The notes below the pieces were generated by a model, which ran no database searches, was not told the DNA's origin, and saw only the letters and a list, made by a program, of their open reading frames with translations. From assembly GCA_003416985.1 (NCBI GenBank), contig QVIN01000006.1:496001-560000 (forward strand): 64,000 bases of DNA, written 5' to 3'. The translations under genes were made by a program, and so were the position numbers. Each line of letters starts with the position of its first letter. Within the stretch, counting starts at the first letter, position 1. This stretch comes from Duganella sp. BJB480. GTDB taxonomy: Bacteria; Pseudomonadota; Gammaproteobacteria; Burkholderiales; Burkholderiaceae_D. Shown here in pieces: positions 15,347-25,061 of this stretch.

Positions 15347-18295
15347 ATGCCGATCCGAAGCCGTAACACCATGATGAGCCTGGCCGTCGCCAGCGCCTGC
15401 TGCTGGCTCGCCATGCCAGCCCACGCCCAACAAGCCGAAGGCGGCGCCCAGGGCCCGGCCGGGGAGGCGCCGGCGCCCGACGCCGTCGTGACCGTGTCGG
15501 GCTCGCGCATCGCCGCGCGCGGCTTCACGCAGCCCACGCCGACCACCACGCTCAACGCGGACGACCTGGCCAAGAGCGCCCAGCCCAACCTGTTCAACAC
15601 GATCGCCGAGCTGCCGGCCCTGCAGGGCAGCACCGGCCGCACCACCAGCACCAACAGCACCAGCAGCGGCATCCAGGGCCTGAGTTCGCTGAGCCTGCGC
15701 GGCCTCGGCCCGATCCGCACGCTGACCTTGCTCGACGGCCAGCGCGTGGTCGGCGCCAACGTCACCGGCGTGACCGACGTCAGCCAGTTCCCGCAACTGC
15801 TGGTCAAGCGCGTCGACGTGGTGACCGGCGGCGCCTCGGCGTCCTACGGCTCGGATGCGATCGGCGGCGTGGTCAACTTCATCACCGACAAGAGGTTCAC
15901 CGGCTTCAAGGTCAACGTCGAGGGCGGCCAGACCACCTACCGCGACGACCGCAACGCCACGCTGCAGGCGGCCTGGGGCAGGGCGTTCATGGACGACCGC
16001 CTGCATGTGGCGGTGAGCGGCGAATACGGCCGCGAGCAGGGCATCGATTCGCCGGGCTTCGGCGAGGTCGGCGCCAACGGCCGCAGCTGGTACAGGAACA
16101 CCGCCTACCAGATCCGTCCGCTGTCGCAGACCAACGACGGCAAGCCGCAGTACACCGTCATCGACCACGCCCAGCAGTACCAGTACGCCAAGTACGGCCT
16201 GATCACCAACGGTCCGCTGCAGGGCACGGCGTTCGGGCCGGGCGGCGCACCCTACCAGTTCAACTACGGCTCCAACGGCAAGCCGACCGGCACCGGCGCC
16301 GTGACCGGCTGCGTCAATCCCTTCTGCGTCGGCGGCGACCTGAGCGGCAGCGTCGGCGCCGGCACCAACCTGGCGATGGACCTGGAGCGCCAGGTGGCCT
16401 ACACCCGGGTGGGCTTCGACCTCGCGCCCGACCACGAGATCTACCTCACCACCAATTTCGGCAAGGTCAAGTCGGTGTTCTCGCCCAACCCCGGCGCGGC
16501 CAAGAACGCCAACCTGACGATACAGTGCGACAATCCCTTCCTGCCGGCGTCCATCGCCGCCGCCTGCGCGGCCAACAACATTCCCAGCTTCCAGTACGGC
16601 ACCGCCAACGCCGGCTTCCCGGCCAATATCAACGTCCATCCCACGCGGCAGATGGAGCGCGTGGTGCTCGGCGCCGACGGCAAGTTCCCGCTGGCCGGCA
16701 AGGAATGGTCGTACGACGCCTACGCCGAATACGGCCGCAACCGGACCGACATCCTGGTCCACGACATCACGCTCAACGCCCGCTACAACGCCGCCATCGA
16801 CGCCGTGCGCGGCCCGAACGGCACCATCGTCTGCCGCAACCCAGTGGCGGCGGCGTCCGGCTGCCGGCCGTTGAACATCATCGGCGACGTGCCGGCCGAT
16901 CCGGCCGCGATGGCCTACGTCGAGCCGGCCATGGGGCCGCAACAGCACACGCGCCAGACCCAGCAGGTGGCCAGCTTCAACCTCAACGGCGAGGCCTTCT
17001 CCTCCTGGGCCGGCCCGGTCGCGGTGGCGGCCGGCGCCGAGTACCGCCGCGAACACTACAGCGTGACGGGCGACCCGTACGGCAACGGCGTCTCGGCCGG
17101 CAGCCCGAACACTGCCGACTATCCGGCCGATCCGCTGCTCAACACGGCGGTCGGCAACAACTGGTACGCGGGGAACTACCATAGCGCGTCCGGGACCTAC
17201 GACGTGAAGGAAGCCTATGTCGAGCTCAACATCCCGGTGCTGAAGTCCGCCGCTTGGGGCGAGGCCAACCTCAACCTGGCCGACCGCCGCACCCGCTACA
17301 GCACCTCCGGCAACGTGGAGAGCTGGAAGATCGGCGGCAGCTGGAAGACCGGCATCGACGGCCTGCGCCTGCGCGCCGTCACCTCCAAGGACGTGCGCGC
17401 GCCCAACCTGAGCGAGCTGTATGCGGCGGCGGTCGTGGTCAACAACGTGGTCAGCTACCAGGGCAACACCATCACGGTGCAGCAGCGCACGGTCGGCAAC
17501 ACGCGGCTGCGGCCCGAGCTGGCGCGCAACACCGTGCTGGGCGTGGTGCTCGACCGTCCGCACTGGGCGCCTGGCTTCAGCGTGTCGGCGGACTATTTCG
17601 ACATCAAGGTCGACGGCGTGATCTCGACCTTGACGGCGCAGCAGGAAGTCGACCTGTGCACGGCCGGCAACCAGGAGATCTGCTCGGCGATGGTGCTCAA
17701 CAGTCCCACCCCCACCAGCAACTACGTGACGGTGCAGGCGTTCAACCTGGCCTCGCTGCGCAACAAGGGTTACGACCTCGAGGCGTCCTACCGCATGAAC
17801 CTGAAGGACCTCGGCCTGCCGGGCCGCCTGACGTTGCGCGCGCTGGCCACCCGCACCATCAGCTTCCTGACCGATCCCGGCGTGGTGGGCACCATCCCGT
17901 CCGAGGGCGCGGGCAGCAATATGGGCGGCACGCCGAAGTGGAAGGGCCTGGCGTCGCAATCGTGGGACACCAGCCAGTACAGCCTGACCTTGAGCGAGCG
18001 CTGGATCAGCAAGGGCGTCTACAGCAACGAGTTCATCGAATGCCAGACCAATTGCCCGGTCTCGACCGTGATTCATCCGACCATCTACAACAACCAGATG
18101 AAGGGCGCGTTCTACGTCGACCTGGGCGGGACCTACAAGCTCGGCGACAAGACCACGGCCTACTTCAAGATCGACAACCTCGGCAACGTCGATCCGGTGG
18201 CGGCGCCGCAGGCCAACCTGAGCTTCGCGATCAACCCGACGCTGTACGACGTGGTGGGCCGCGTGTACCGCGCCGGCCTGCGCTACAGCTTCTAG
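15347..18295 (+). CDS. TonB-dependent outer-membrane receptor, 982 aa
   Basis: A signal peptide ends at about residue 27 (MPAHAQ). The plug domain contains VVTVSGSRIAARGF, S-L-R-G-L-G-x-x-R-T-L-T-L-L-D-G-Q-R and V-V-T-G-G-A-S-A-S-Y-G-S-D-A-I-G-G-V. A 22-strand barrel ends in the terminal aromatic R-Y-S-F. This long subtype with an S-R-I plug start is common for oligosaccharide or peptide uptake in Xanthomonas-, Caulobacter- and Massilia-like bacteria. Its place after gluconokinase hints at a sugar-acid or glycan substrate, though they are 109 bp apart. CAGGAG lies 8 bp before the ATG. Confidence 0.9.
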   Translation: MPIRSRNTMMSLAVASACCWLAMPAHAQQAEGGAQGPAGEAPAPDAVVTVSGSRIAARGFTQPTPTTTLNADDLAKSAQPNLFNTIAELPALQGSTGRTTSTNSTSSGIQGLSSLSLRGLGPIRTLTLLDGQRVVGANVTGVTDVSQFPQLLVKRVDVVTGGASASYGSDAIGGVVNFITDKRFTGFKVNVEGGQTTYRDDRNATLQAAWGRAFMDDRLHVAVSGEYGREQGIDSPGFGEVGANGRSWYRNTAYQIRPLSQTNDGKPQYTVIDHAQQYQYAKYGLITNGPLQGTAFGPGGAPYQFNYGSNGKPTGTGAVTGCVNPFCVGGDLSGSVGAGTNLAMDLERQVAYTRVGFDLAPDHEIYLTTNFGKVKSVFSPNPGAAKNANLTIQCDNPFLPASIAAACAANNIPSFQYGTANAGFPANINVHPTRQMERVVLGADGKFPLAGKEWSYDAYAEYGRNRTDILVHDITLNARYNAAIDAVRGPNGTIVCRNPVAAASGCRPLNIIGDVPADPAAMAYVEPAMGPQQHTRQTQQVASFNLNGEAFSSWAGPVAVAAGAEYRREHYSVTGDPYGNGVSAGSPNTADYPADPLLNTAVGNNWYAGNYHSASGTYDVKEAYVELNIPVLKSAAWGEANLNLADRRTRYSTSGNVESWKIGGSWKTGIDGLRLRAVTSKDVRAPNLSELYAAAVVVNNVVSYQGNTITVQQRTVGNTRLRPELARNTVLGVVLDRPHWAPGFSVSADYFDIKVDGVISTLTAQQEVDLCTAGNQEICSAMVLNSPTPTSNYVTVQAFNLASLRNKGYDLEASYRMNLKDLGLPGRLTLRALATRTISFLTDPGVVGTIPSEGAGSNMGGTPKWKGLASQSWDTSQYSLTLSERWISKGVYSNEFIECQTNCPVSTVIHPTIYNNQMKGAFYVDLGGTYKLGDKTTAYFKIDNLGNVDPVAAPQANLSFAINPTLYDVVGRVYRAGLRYSF

Positions 18296-18305
18296 GCGCG
18301 GCGCG

Positions 18306-19262
18306 TCAATCGGCGGCGGGCGCGCCGTCGTAGTTGAGCGGCAGCCACTGGTAGGCGCCGTCCGAGGCGCGGATCCGGCCCAGGCCGGGGAAGGCGATAT
18401 GCGCCGCGCCTATCGTCAACTGGCCGCTGGCCGCCATGTCCAGCAGCCGGCGGCGCGTGGCCTGCGCGTCGGCCTCGCTGGTGTCGTATTTGACGGCGGC
18501 GTCCGGGTGCGGCAGCTGGATCGCCGACACATGGACGATATCGCCCCAGATCAGCAGCTTCCTGCCTTTGCTTTGCACCAGGTACATCGCATGCCCCGGT
18601 GTATGGCCGGGCGCGGGCAGGGCCTCGATGCCGGGCTCGATCCGGCCGAAGGCGCCGAACGGCTGCAGGCGCTTTCCGTACGGCGCCACGGCCGCCGCCG
18701 CGCTGTCGAAAAAGCTCGACAGGAAGGCCGGCGCCGCCGCCTTGTTGGCCGGCGTCAGCCAGTAGTCGGCCTCGGCCTGCGAGAGCCGCACCACGGCGTT
18801 GGGAAAGGCCGGCGCGCCGCGCGCCATGATGCCGCCCGCGTGATCCTTGTGCAGATGCGTCAGCAACACTTCATCGACCTGTTCGGGCCGGTAGCCGGCG
18901 GCGCGCAGATGGTCCAGCAGCTTGCCGCAGCAATCGCCGTACAGGCCGCCCGCGCCGGCGTCCACCAGGATCAGCTTGCTGCCGGTGTTGACCAGGAAGG
19001 CGTTGATTGAACCCTGCACCGGCGCCCGCAGCCCGGCCTGGTCCAGGTCCCGGGCGATCTGTTCCGGGCCGATATGGGTCATCACCGTATCGATGGGGAA
19101 GGGATGGGTGCCGTCCGAAAAGGCGGTGATTTCGAACTCGCCCAGCATCATGCGATAGTAGCCAGGCGCCTGCGTGCGTACCTGCGGCGCGGCGGCCTGT
19201 GCGGCGCCGCCCAGCAGCAGCGTGCACGCCAGCAGCGCGCGGGCGATGGGAGTAAGCTTCAT
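18306..19262 (-). CDS. secreted metallo-beta-lactamase-fold hydrolase
   Basis: The start is the ATG at 19260-19262 with AGGAAA upstream; a longer open frame to 19367 lacks support. The signal peptide ends AQAAA at about residue 24. The zinc motif T-H136-L-H138-K-D140-H141-A-G-G is followed by a G-H-T-P-G-H motif and W-G-D and H-I-x-F-P ligands. It is closest in style to the class B/AHL-lactonase-like group annotated 'MBL fold metallo-hydrolase'; quorum quenching is possible but unproven. It is convergent with the TonB receptor, with only 10 bp between them and no visible terminator. Confidence 0.9.
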   Translation of the reverse strand: MKLTPIARALLACTLLLGGAAQAAAPQVRTQAPGYYRMMLGEFEITAFSDGTHPFPIDTVMTHIGPEQIARDLDQAGLRAPVQGSINAFLVNTGSKLILVDAGAGGLYGDCCGKLLDHLRAAGYRPEQVDEVLLTHLHKDHAGGIMARGAPAFPNAVVRLSQAEADYWLTPANKAAAPAFLSSFFDSAAAAVAPYGKRLQPFGAFGRIEPGIEALPAPGHTPGHAMYLVQSKGRKLLIWGDIVHVSAIQLPHPDAAVKYDTSEADAQATRRRLLDMAASGQLTIGAAHIAFPGLGRIRASDGAYQWLPLNYDGAPAAD

Positions 19263-19387
19263 GTGTGGTTTCCTGTGAGGATAGTGTTGCGATATTAGCC
19301 CTCTCATTTCCGGCGCGCACCTACCATAGGTCCAGTCTGCTATACAATCGGAACGTTCACCATCCAACTACGTCCCTGGAGGTTGCA

Positions 19388-19630
19388 ATGTCCACCACCC
19401 ATACTTTCCGCCCGGACTACGTCGGCGCGGAAGTCGTCGAAGCCGGCATAGAAGTTGCCGATCGTAAAGGCCCGGACAGCGCGGCGGCCTACCTCAGCCA
19501 GCGCGGCGTGGCGGAGACCGTGATCCAGCGCGTGGTCTCCGAGCCCAATCACCGCCGCAATCCCGGCCGCCTGCGCAACCGCGACGAGCGCCTGCTGGAA
19601 GAGGCCACGCGCTTCAAATTCAAGGTGTGA
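19388..19630 (+). CDS. small hypothetical protein, 80 aa
   Basis: The start ATG at 19388 has a strong GGAGG 6 bp upstream, and a TATACAAT -10-like box lies at 19341-19348. The protein is soluble and charged with a basic helical tail (NHRRNPGRLRNRDERLLEE). The family is not recognised. It contains no Cys and no signal peptide. The GVAETVIQRVVSEP segment reads as an amphipathic helix. The strong translation signals argue that this is a real gene. Confidence 0.7.
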   Translation: MSTTHTFRPDYVGAEVVEAGIEVADRKGPDSAAAYLSQRGVAETVIQRVVSEPNHRRNPGRLRNRDERLLEEATRFKFKV

Positions 19631-19748
19631 CGCGCCGGGTTGGTGGCCGTGGGCAACGGCCGCCGTAGGACTGGGACCACACCCCCCTATGTTCCCTACC
19701 TACATAGAGCCGGTGCGTGCTCCGATAATCGGCCACCCAGGGCGGGCC

Positions 19749-19784
19749 TATAGTGTTGTTCATCAGGTCGCAACGATCAACAAC
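19749..19784 (+). promoter_or_regulatory. -10 box and leader hairpin of the Crp/Fnr-type gene
   Basis: TATAGT at 19749-19754 is a good -10 candidate. Immediately downstream GTTGTTCATC (19755-19764) can pair with GATCAACAAC (19775-19784), 9 of 10 bp, placing a stem-loop between the promoter and the AAGAGG ribosome site. The hairpin may modulate translation or mRNA stability. No -35 match is clear. Confidence 0.4.
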
Positions 19785-19799
19785 TCTAAGAGGTTTGCC

Positions 19800-20537
19800 A
19801 TGTACCACTACACTCGCCCTACCGCAACGCAGGACACCGAGCAGGCCGAGGCATCCACTCCGGCCATCAGCCTGACCGGCGCCCAGCAGAATGAATTGCT
19901 GCGCGCCTTGTCGCGCGAAGAACTGATCAGCTTGTTCGAACACTTGGAACTGGTGCCGCTGCCCGCCGGCAAACACCTGTTCGACTTCGGCGAAAAGATG
20001 GACTACGCCTGGTTTCCCACCAACGCCATCGTCTCGCTGCAATACGTGACCGAGGACGGCGGCGCCGCCGAGATCGCGGTGGTGGGCCGCGAGGGCGTGG
20101 TCGGCGTCTCGATGTACGAGAGCGAACGCGCCAACTGCTCGGCCGTGGTGCAGACCGCCGGCTACGGCTACCGCGTCCGGGCCTCCGTGCTGCGCTCGGC
20201 CTTCTTCGACGGCGGCGCGCTGGCGCGCCAGCTGATGCGCCACACCAGCGCGCTGTTCGCCCAGCTGGCGCAGACGGTGGCCGGCGTGCGCCACGGCAGC
20301 ATCGAGCAGCGCCTGTGCCGCTGGCTGCTGGAGCGGCTGGACCGCTCGCTGTCGAACGAACTGAAGGTCACGCAGGAAATGATCGCCAACCTGCTGGGCG
20401 TGCGCCGCGAAAGCATCACCTGCTGCGCCGGCAAGCTGCAGGAAGAGGGCATGATCGAATACCGCCGCGGCACCGTCATCGTGCTCGACCGCGGCGCCAT
20501 GGAGCACCGCGCCGGCGGCTGCTACGTCCCCGCCTGA
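19800..20537 (+). CDS. Crp/Fnr-family transcriptional regulator
   Basis: This 245-residue regulator starts at the ATG at 19800 with AAGAGG 7 bp upstream. The cNMP-binding-like fold covers about residues 40-150 (LVPLPAGKHLFDFG, AWFPTNAIVSL, EIAVVGREGVVGVS). A winged helix-turn-helix covers about 170-235 (QEMIANLLGVRRESITCCAGKLQEEGMI). It lacks the FNR N-terminal Cys cluster. This subgroup is widespread in betaproteobacteria and its signal is unknown. No dedicated target is adjacent; the next gene downstream on this strand is a TonB receptor 312 bp away. Confidence 0.9.
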   Translation: MYHYTRPTATQDTEQAEASTPAISLTGAQQNELLRALSREELISLFEHLELVPLPAGKHLFDFGEKMDYAWFPTNAIVSLQYVTEDGGAAEIAVVGREGVVGVSMYESERANCSAVVQTAGYGYRVRASVLRSAFFDGGALARQLMRHTSALFAQLAQTVAGVRHGSIEQRLCRWLLERLDRSLSNELKVTQEMIANLLGVRRESITCCAGKLQEEGMIEYRRGTVIVLDRGAMEHRAGGCYVPA

Positions 20538-20560
20538 TGTCGCGCCCTTGCCGCCATCGC

Positions 20561-20758
20561 CTAATGCCAATACCTCGGCGCATGCTGGAGCTGCTCCAGC
20601 TTGCGTTGCACCAGCCTGTACCAGGCAGTCGCCCATCTGGTCGCCCGTTCCGATTCCTCCACTGTTGACGCCGCGATGCAGCGCTGCACCGCGCGCATCT
20701 GGCGATGCAGGGCGTAGGCGGCGGGCGGCGGTTTGGAGCCTGTGGGTGACTTGTCCAT
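20561..20758 (-). CDS. small hypothetical protein, 65 aa
   Basis: This is a short leftward gene in the 312-bp gap between the Crp/Fnr-type gene and the TonB receptor. The chosen ATG (20756-20758) has GGAGAA 9-13 bp upstream. The product is basic and helical (YALHRQMRAVQRCIA, TRWATAWYRLVQRKLEQLQ) with one Cys. No family is recognised. A competing rightward frame over the same bases looks less protein-like. The rest of the gap shows no other feature. Confidence 0.45.
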   Translation of the reverse strand: MDKSPTGSKPPPAAYALHRQMRAVQRCIAASTVEESERATRWATAWYRLVQRKLEQLQHAPRYWH

Positions 20759-20849
20759 GAGGGCATTCTCCCGCCGTCCGGCCGCCTCCGCTGTGCGTTG
20801 TCTCACCTAACGTTATACTGCGCGCTGTTTAAAACGACACGAGGGCAGG

Positions 20850-23123
20850 ATGGGCAAGCAAGTGAAGGCATATCGCGCGTTGGCGCTGTGGTCGATGGGC
20901 GCGCTGGCGGCCGCGCAGGCGGCTGAGATGGAAGCGGGCACCGGGAAAATCGAGCGGGTCGAAGTGACCGCCACGCGCGCCGCCGGCGCGGTCGACGTGC
21001 AGCAGGTGCCGGCCGCCATCACCGTGCTCAAGCCCGAAGGCCTGGCCCGCTACGGACAGGGCAACCTGGCCGACATCGCCAACCTGGTGCCGGCCATGTC
21101 GGTGCAGCAGCAGGCGCCGGGCGTCAACAACATCACCATGCGCGGGCTGGTGGTGCGCGGCATCGTGCCGTCCGAGGTGCAGGACGCCTCGCTGGTGGCG
21201 GTCTACATCGACGACATGCCGGTCACGCTGAAGTCGTCTAACCCCGACCTGAAGGTGCTGGACCTGGAGCGCGTGGAAGTGCTGCAGGGCCCGCAGGGCA
21301 CGCTGTTCGGCGCCGGCGCGATGGCCGGCGCGGTGCGCCAGATCACGCAGAAGCCCGAGCTGGGCGAGTTGTTCGGCACCGTCGAGGCAGTCGGCTCGGA
21401 CACCTCCGGCTACGGCGGCGTCAACCGCAACCTGCGCGGCATGGTCAACCTGCCATTGAAGGCCGACGTGCTGGGCCTGCGCCTGACGGGCTACACCGGC
21501 AACGATTCCGGCTACATCCGCAACCAGGTCAACGGCAAGACCACCAACGACGTCTCCACCAACCAGGCGCGCGCCGCGTTGCGCCTGCGCGCCTCGCCCG
21601 ACCTGACGGTCGACGCCAGCATCACCGCCTCCAACATCAAGGGCGGCGTCAACGACGCCTACGCCGGCCTGGCGCCGTTCACCACCATCGCCCTGCTGCC
21701 GCAGACCAGCAACGACAACCTGCAGCTGTACAACCTGGGCGTGAGCTACGACATGGGCGGCGCGCAGCTGGTGTCGTCGACCTCCTACCTGCACCGGGAC
21801 ACGCTGTACGTGACCTCGGCCCAGTACCCGGCCACCGCCTTCATCTTCGGCGGCAAGAACCCGCTGATGCAGGCCGCCTACACCATCGGCAACGCGGTGC
21901 AGGACTTCGCGCAGGAATTCCGCCTCAACTCCAAGGGCGGCGGGCCGCTGAAGTGGACCGCCGGCGCCTTCCTCGAAAGCGGCAAGCGCGACACGCGCCA
22001 GGACGAGCCGACCACCGGCTTCGACAAGCGCTTCGCCGTCGCCCACAACTTCCCCGGCTATGACTCGCAGGCCAACGATCTGGCCTTCCAGCCCAACGAT
22101 TTCTTCTCCGGCACGCAGAACACCAGGTCGCGCCAGGTGGCGTTGTTCGCCGAGGGCACCTACACCGTCTGGGACCAGCTGGACCTGACGGCCGGCCTGC
22201 GCCTGTTCAAGGGCACGCAGGACTTCGACCTGCGCTTCACCGGCCTGTTCGGCAACCTGGTTGGCGCCACGCCGTCGGCGCCGGTGGGCCAGCCGGAAGT
22301 GAGCAACAGCAGCGCCACCTCGCGCGGCGCCAACCCGCGCTTCGCCGCCGCGTGGCGCGTCGACCGCGAGCACATGCTGTACGCCTCGGCCGGCAAGGGC
22401 TTCCGCTACGGCGGCAACAACCAGCCGGTGCCGTTCAACTTCTGCGGCGTGAACGCGCCGGCCACCTTCGCGCCGGACAGCCTGTGGAACTACGAGGTCG
22501 GCTCGAAGAACACGCTGCTGGACCAGCGCATGACCCTCAACGCCAGCGCCTATGTGATCGAGTGGAAGGACGTCCAGGTGTTCAACAAGCTGCCGTGCAC
22601 CTACTACTTCACGCAGAACGCCGGCAAGCTGCGCAGCGAAGGGCTGGAGCTGGAGACCGCCCTCAAGCTGACCCGCCACGCCACGCTCGGCCTGAGCGCC
22701 GCCTACAACCACGCCTACGCCACCCGCACCGTGGTCACCGGGATCGCCGCGCAGAACATTCCGGAGGGCAGCCGTGCGCCGTACGCACCGCGCCTGTCGG
22801 CCACCGCCACCGCCAGCTACACCATCCCGGTGCGCGGCAACGACGAGGTGGGCATCGCCGCCAGCTACGCCTACCACAGCGACGCCTACACCAACTTCGC
22901 GGCGGCGCAGGGCAGCTACGCACAGATCCCGTCGTCCAACACGCTCAACGCCACCATCACGTACAAGACCGGCGCCTACGAGTTCGGCCTGTTCGGCACC
23001 AACCTGACCAACGGCGCCAAGGTCAGCGACGTCACGCCGAACACCATCGCCATCCAGCCGGGCGATACGCTGTTCATGGTGCGTCCGCGCACGGTGGGCC
23101 TGCGCGCCAAGGCGCGCTTCTGA
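20850..23123 (+). CDS. TonB-dependent outer-membrane receptor, 757 aa
   Basis: The signal peptide ends at about residue 25 (AAAQAAE). The TonB box is probably RVEVTA, the plug motif is N-I-T-M-R-G, and the plug ends V-E-V-L-Q-G-P-Q-G-T-L-F-G-A-G-A-M-A-G-A-V. The barrel finishes R-P-R-T-V-G-L-R-A-K-A-R-F. The plug ending matches the FecA/'iron complex or aromatic' receptor group of Sphingomonas- and Massilia-like bacteria. There is no adjacent transporter or hydrolase, so the ligand is open. The start has GAGGGCAGG just upstream. Confidence 0.9.
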   Translation: MGKQVKAYRALALWSMGALAAAQAAEMEAGTGKIERVEVTATRAAGAVDVQQVPAAITVLKPEGLARYGQGNLADIANLVPAMSVQQQAPGVNNITMRGLVVRGIVPSEVQDASLVAVYIDDMPVTLKSSNPDLKVLDLERVEVLQGPQGTLFGAGAMAGAVRQITQKPELGELFGTVEAVGSDTSGYGGVNRNLRGMVNLPLKADVLGLRLTGYTGNDSGYIRNQVNGKTTNDVSTNQARAALRLRASPDLTVDASITASNIKGGVNDAYAGLAPFTTIALLPQTSNDNLQLYNLGVSYDMGGAQLVSSTSYLHRDTLYVTSAQYPATAFIFGGKNPLMQAAYTIGNAVQDFAQEFRLNSKGGGPLKWTAGAFLESGKRDTRQDEPTTGFDKRFAVAHNFPGYDSQANDLAFQPNDFFSGTQNTRSRQVALFAEGTYTVWDQLDLTAGLRLFKGTQDFDLRFTGLFGNLVGATPSAPVGQPEVSNSSATSRGANPRFAAAWRVDREHMLYASAGKGFRYGGNNQPVPFNFCGVNAPATFAPDSLWNYEVGSKNTLLDQRMTLNASAYVIEWKDVQVFNKLPCTYYFTQNAGKLRSEGLELETALKLTRHATLGLSAAYNHAYATRTVVTGIAAQNIPEGSRAPYAPRLSATATASYTIPVRGNDEVGIAASYAYHSDAYTNFAAAQGSYAQIPSSNTLNATITYKTGAYEFGLFGTNLTNGAKVSDVTPNTIAIQPGDTLFMVRPRTVGLRAKARF

Positions 23124-23214
23124 GCGAGGAGGTAGCGTCTTGCATGCGTTGTGTTTTGGTAGAAATTTATGGTGGAAGTTGCCGCATTGTTATTTTGAGG
23201 TAACACCGTTCCGC

Positions 23215-23220
23215 TATACT
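23215..23220 (+). promoter_or_regulatory. candidate -10 box of the chemoreceptor gene
   Basis: TATACT lies 57 bp upstream of the chemoreceptor ATG. No convincing -35 and no sigma-28 type GCCGATAA box are present. The expected transcript starts with a small GGCCG/CGGCC stem at about 23228-23243. Confidence 0.35.
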
Positions 23221-23276
23221 GGTCCGTGGCCGCAAAGACGGCCGGCTTCTTCGTCACTACTATGGGAACAGTCACC

Positions 23277-25001
23277 ATGACTATTACAAAGCGCTTGATC
23301 TTGACTCTGTCATTGGCGTTGCTTGCGCTGATTTTTGTCGGTATTACCGGCCTCACTCAACTGTCCACGGCGCAGCAGCGCCTTGAAATGGTGCAGAGCC
23401 GGCTGATCCCCAGCATCGCCGGCCTGAACATGGCAAAAGGCTATCTTGCCGATAGCCGCCTGGCCGGCTACCGCCTGTCGGTGTTTTCCAACCTGGCCGA
23501 CAAGACCGCGCTGGACAAGGCCTACAGCGATGCCCACGCCAAGTTCGACGAGGTGATCGAGACCTACGCCAAGGAACACATCTTCGACGAGACCGATCGC
23601 AAGATGCTGGAGGCGGACAAGGCCAACATGGCCGCCTATCGCCAGGCGCTGATTCCCTTCCTGGTCGGCGCCCACGCCGGCGACATGGACGCGGTGCGCG
23701 CCACGCTGCTGGCCGGCACGCCGCTGGCGCTGTCGGCCGCCGCCGTCAAGAAGGGCTTCGACGATCACATCGCCTACAACAACAAGCTGATCGCCGACGT
23801 GCGCGAAGCCAGCGACGCCGCCTACAAGTTCGCCTTCCGCCTGCTGGTGAGCGTGGTGCTGCTTGGCCTGCTGGTGACCGGCGCGCTGGCGTGGCAGCTG
23901 TACGTCATCATCAAGGGCAGCCTGGCGTCGATCCGCGGCACGCTGGAGGACGTGAGCCAGTCGCTGGACCTGACGCACCAGATCAAGATCGAACGCATGG
24001 ACGAAATCGGCCACACCGCCGTGGCCTTCAACAAGCTGCTGGAGCAGATCGCCGGCGTGATCGACACGGTGCGCGCCTCGACCATCGCGGTCGGCAGCGC
24101 CTCGCAGGACATCGCCAGCGGCACCGGCGACCTGTCGCAGCGCACCTCGTCGCAGGCCGCCGCGCTGGAGCAGACCGCGGCCAGCATGGAGCAGCTTACC
24201 TCCACCGTCGGCCAGAACGCCGACAACGCCCGCCAGGCCAACCAGCTGGCACGTTCGGCGTCGGACGTGGCGGCGCAGGGCGGCAGCGTGGTGGAGCAGG
24301 TGGTCGTGACCATGGGCTCGATCAACGAATCGTCGCGCAAGATCGTCGACATCATCTCGGTCATCGACGGCATCGCCTTCCAGACCAATATTTTGGCATT
24401 GAACGCGGCGGTGGAAGCGGCGCGCGCCGGTGAGCAGGGCCGGGGCTTCGCGGTGGTGGCGACCGAGGTGCGCAACCTGGCGCAGCGTTCGGCGGCTGCG
24501 GCCAAGGAGATCAAGGCGCTGATCGACGACTCGGTGGAGAAGGTCGGCTCCGGCACCAAGCTGGTGGAGCAGGCCGGGACGACGATGCACGAAGTGGTCG
24601 CCAGCATCAAGCAGGTAACCGACATCGTCGGCGAGATCAGCGCCGCCACGCAGGAGCAGAACGACGGCATCGCGCAGGTGCATCAGGCGGTGACGCAGAT
24701 GGACCAGACCACGCAGCAGAACTCGGCGCTGGTGGAGCAGACCGCCGCCGCCGCGCAGACCCTGCGCGAGCAGGCCGACAAACTGGAACGGGTGGTCAGC
24801 GCGTTTAAGATCAACGCCTCGTATGCCGCGCAAGCCGCGCCTGCGGCCCGTCCGGCGCCGGTACGCGCAGCGGCGCCGGTGGTCGCGTCGCTGCCGAAGG
24901 CTGCCGCCGCCCGTCCCAAGCCGGTCGCCAAGCCGGCCGCGCCCGCGCCGAAAAAACTCAAGGCCAGCGCCGCCAGCGCCGACGAGTGGGAAGAGTTCTG
25001 A
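23277..25001 (+). CDS. methyl-accepting chemotaxis protein with CheR-binding tail
   Basis: I start at the ATG at 23277 (MTITKRLIL), with GGGAA upstream; an ATG at 23262 is possible. Transmembrane helices lie at about residues 10-30 and 190-210. A four-helix-bundle ligand domain lies between them (QQRLEMVQSRLIPSIAGLN), then HAMP. The signalling hairpin tip reads DIISVIDGIAFQTNILALNA. After an Ala/Pro-rich linker the protein ends D-E-W-E-E-F, a good match to the xWxxF pentapeptide that tethers CheR/CheB. It therefore behaves as a high-abundance-type receptor. No other chemotaxis gene is in the window. Confidence 0.95.
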   Translation: MTITKRLILTLSLALLALIFVGITGLTQLSTAQQRLEMVQSRLIPSIAGLNMAKGYLADSRLAGYRLSVFSNLADKTALDKAYSDAHAKFDEVIETYAKEHIFDETDRKMLEADKANMAAYRQALIPFLVGAHAGDMDAVRATLLAGTPLALSAAAVKKGFDDHIAYNNKLIADVREASDAAYKFAFRLLVSVVLLGLLVTGALAWQLYVIIKGSLASIRGTLEDVSQSLDLTHQIKIERMDEIGHTAVAFNKLLEQIAGVIDTVRASTIAVGSASQDIASGTGDLSQRTSSQAAALEQTAASMEQLTSTVGQNADNARQANQLARSASDVAAQGGSVVEQVVVTMGSINESSRKIVDIISVIDGIAFQTNILALNAAVEAARAGEQGRGFAVVATEVRNLAQRSAAAAKEIKALIDDSVEKVGSGTKLVEQAGTTMHEVVASIKQVTDIVGEISAATQEQNDGIAQVHQAVTQMDQTTQQNSALVEQTAAAAQTLREQADKLERVVSAFKINASYAAQAAPAARPAPVRAAAPVVASLPKAAAARPKPVAKPAAPAPKKLKASAASADEWEEF

Positions 25002-25036
25002 CCGGCGGCGCCGTTCGAAAGCCGGGAGGTTGCCAG

Positions 25037-25061
25037 AGGTGGTCACAATTTGTGACCACCT
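25037..25061. repeat. 25-bp perfect palindrome between convergent genes
   Basis: AGGTGGTCACAA and its complement TTGTGACCACCT flank a single T. The hairpin lies between the convergent chemoreceptor (ends 25001) and TonB-receptor (ends 25117) genes and could act as a transcription end in both directions, although no U-run follows. It overlaps the end of the ORF6N-like remnant. Confidence 0.7.

Noticed and set aside
23221..23260. GCAAAGACGGCC resembling the core of a c-di-GMP-I riboswitch before the chemoreceptor
   Set aside because: The likely promoter (TATACT at 23215-23220) leaves no room for the upstream aptamer helix, and the GGGCAAACC half is absent. It is only a small hairpin.
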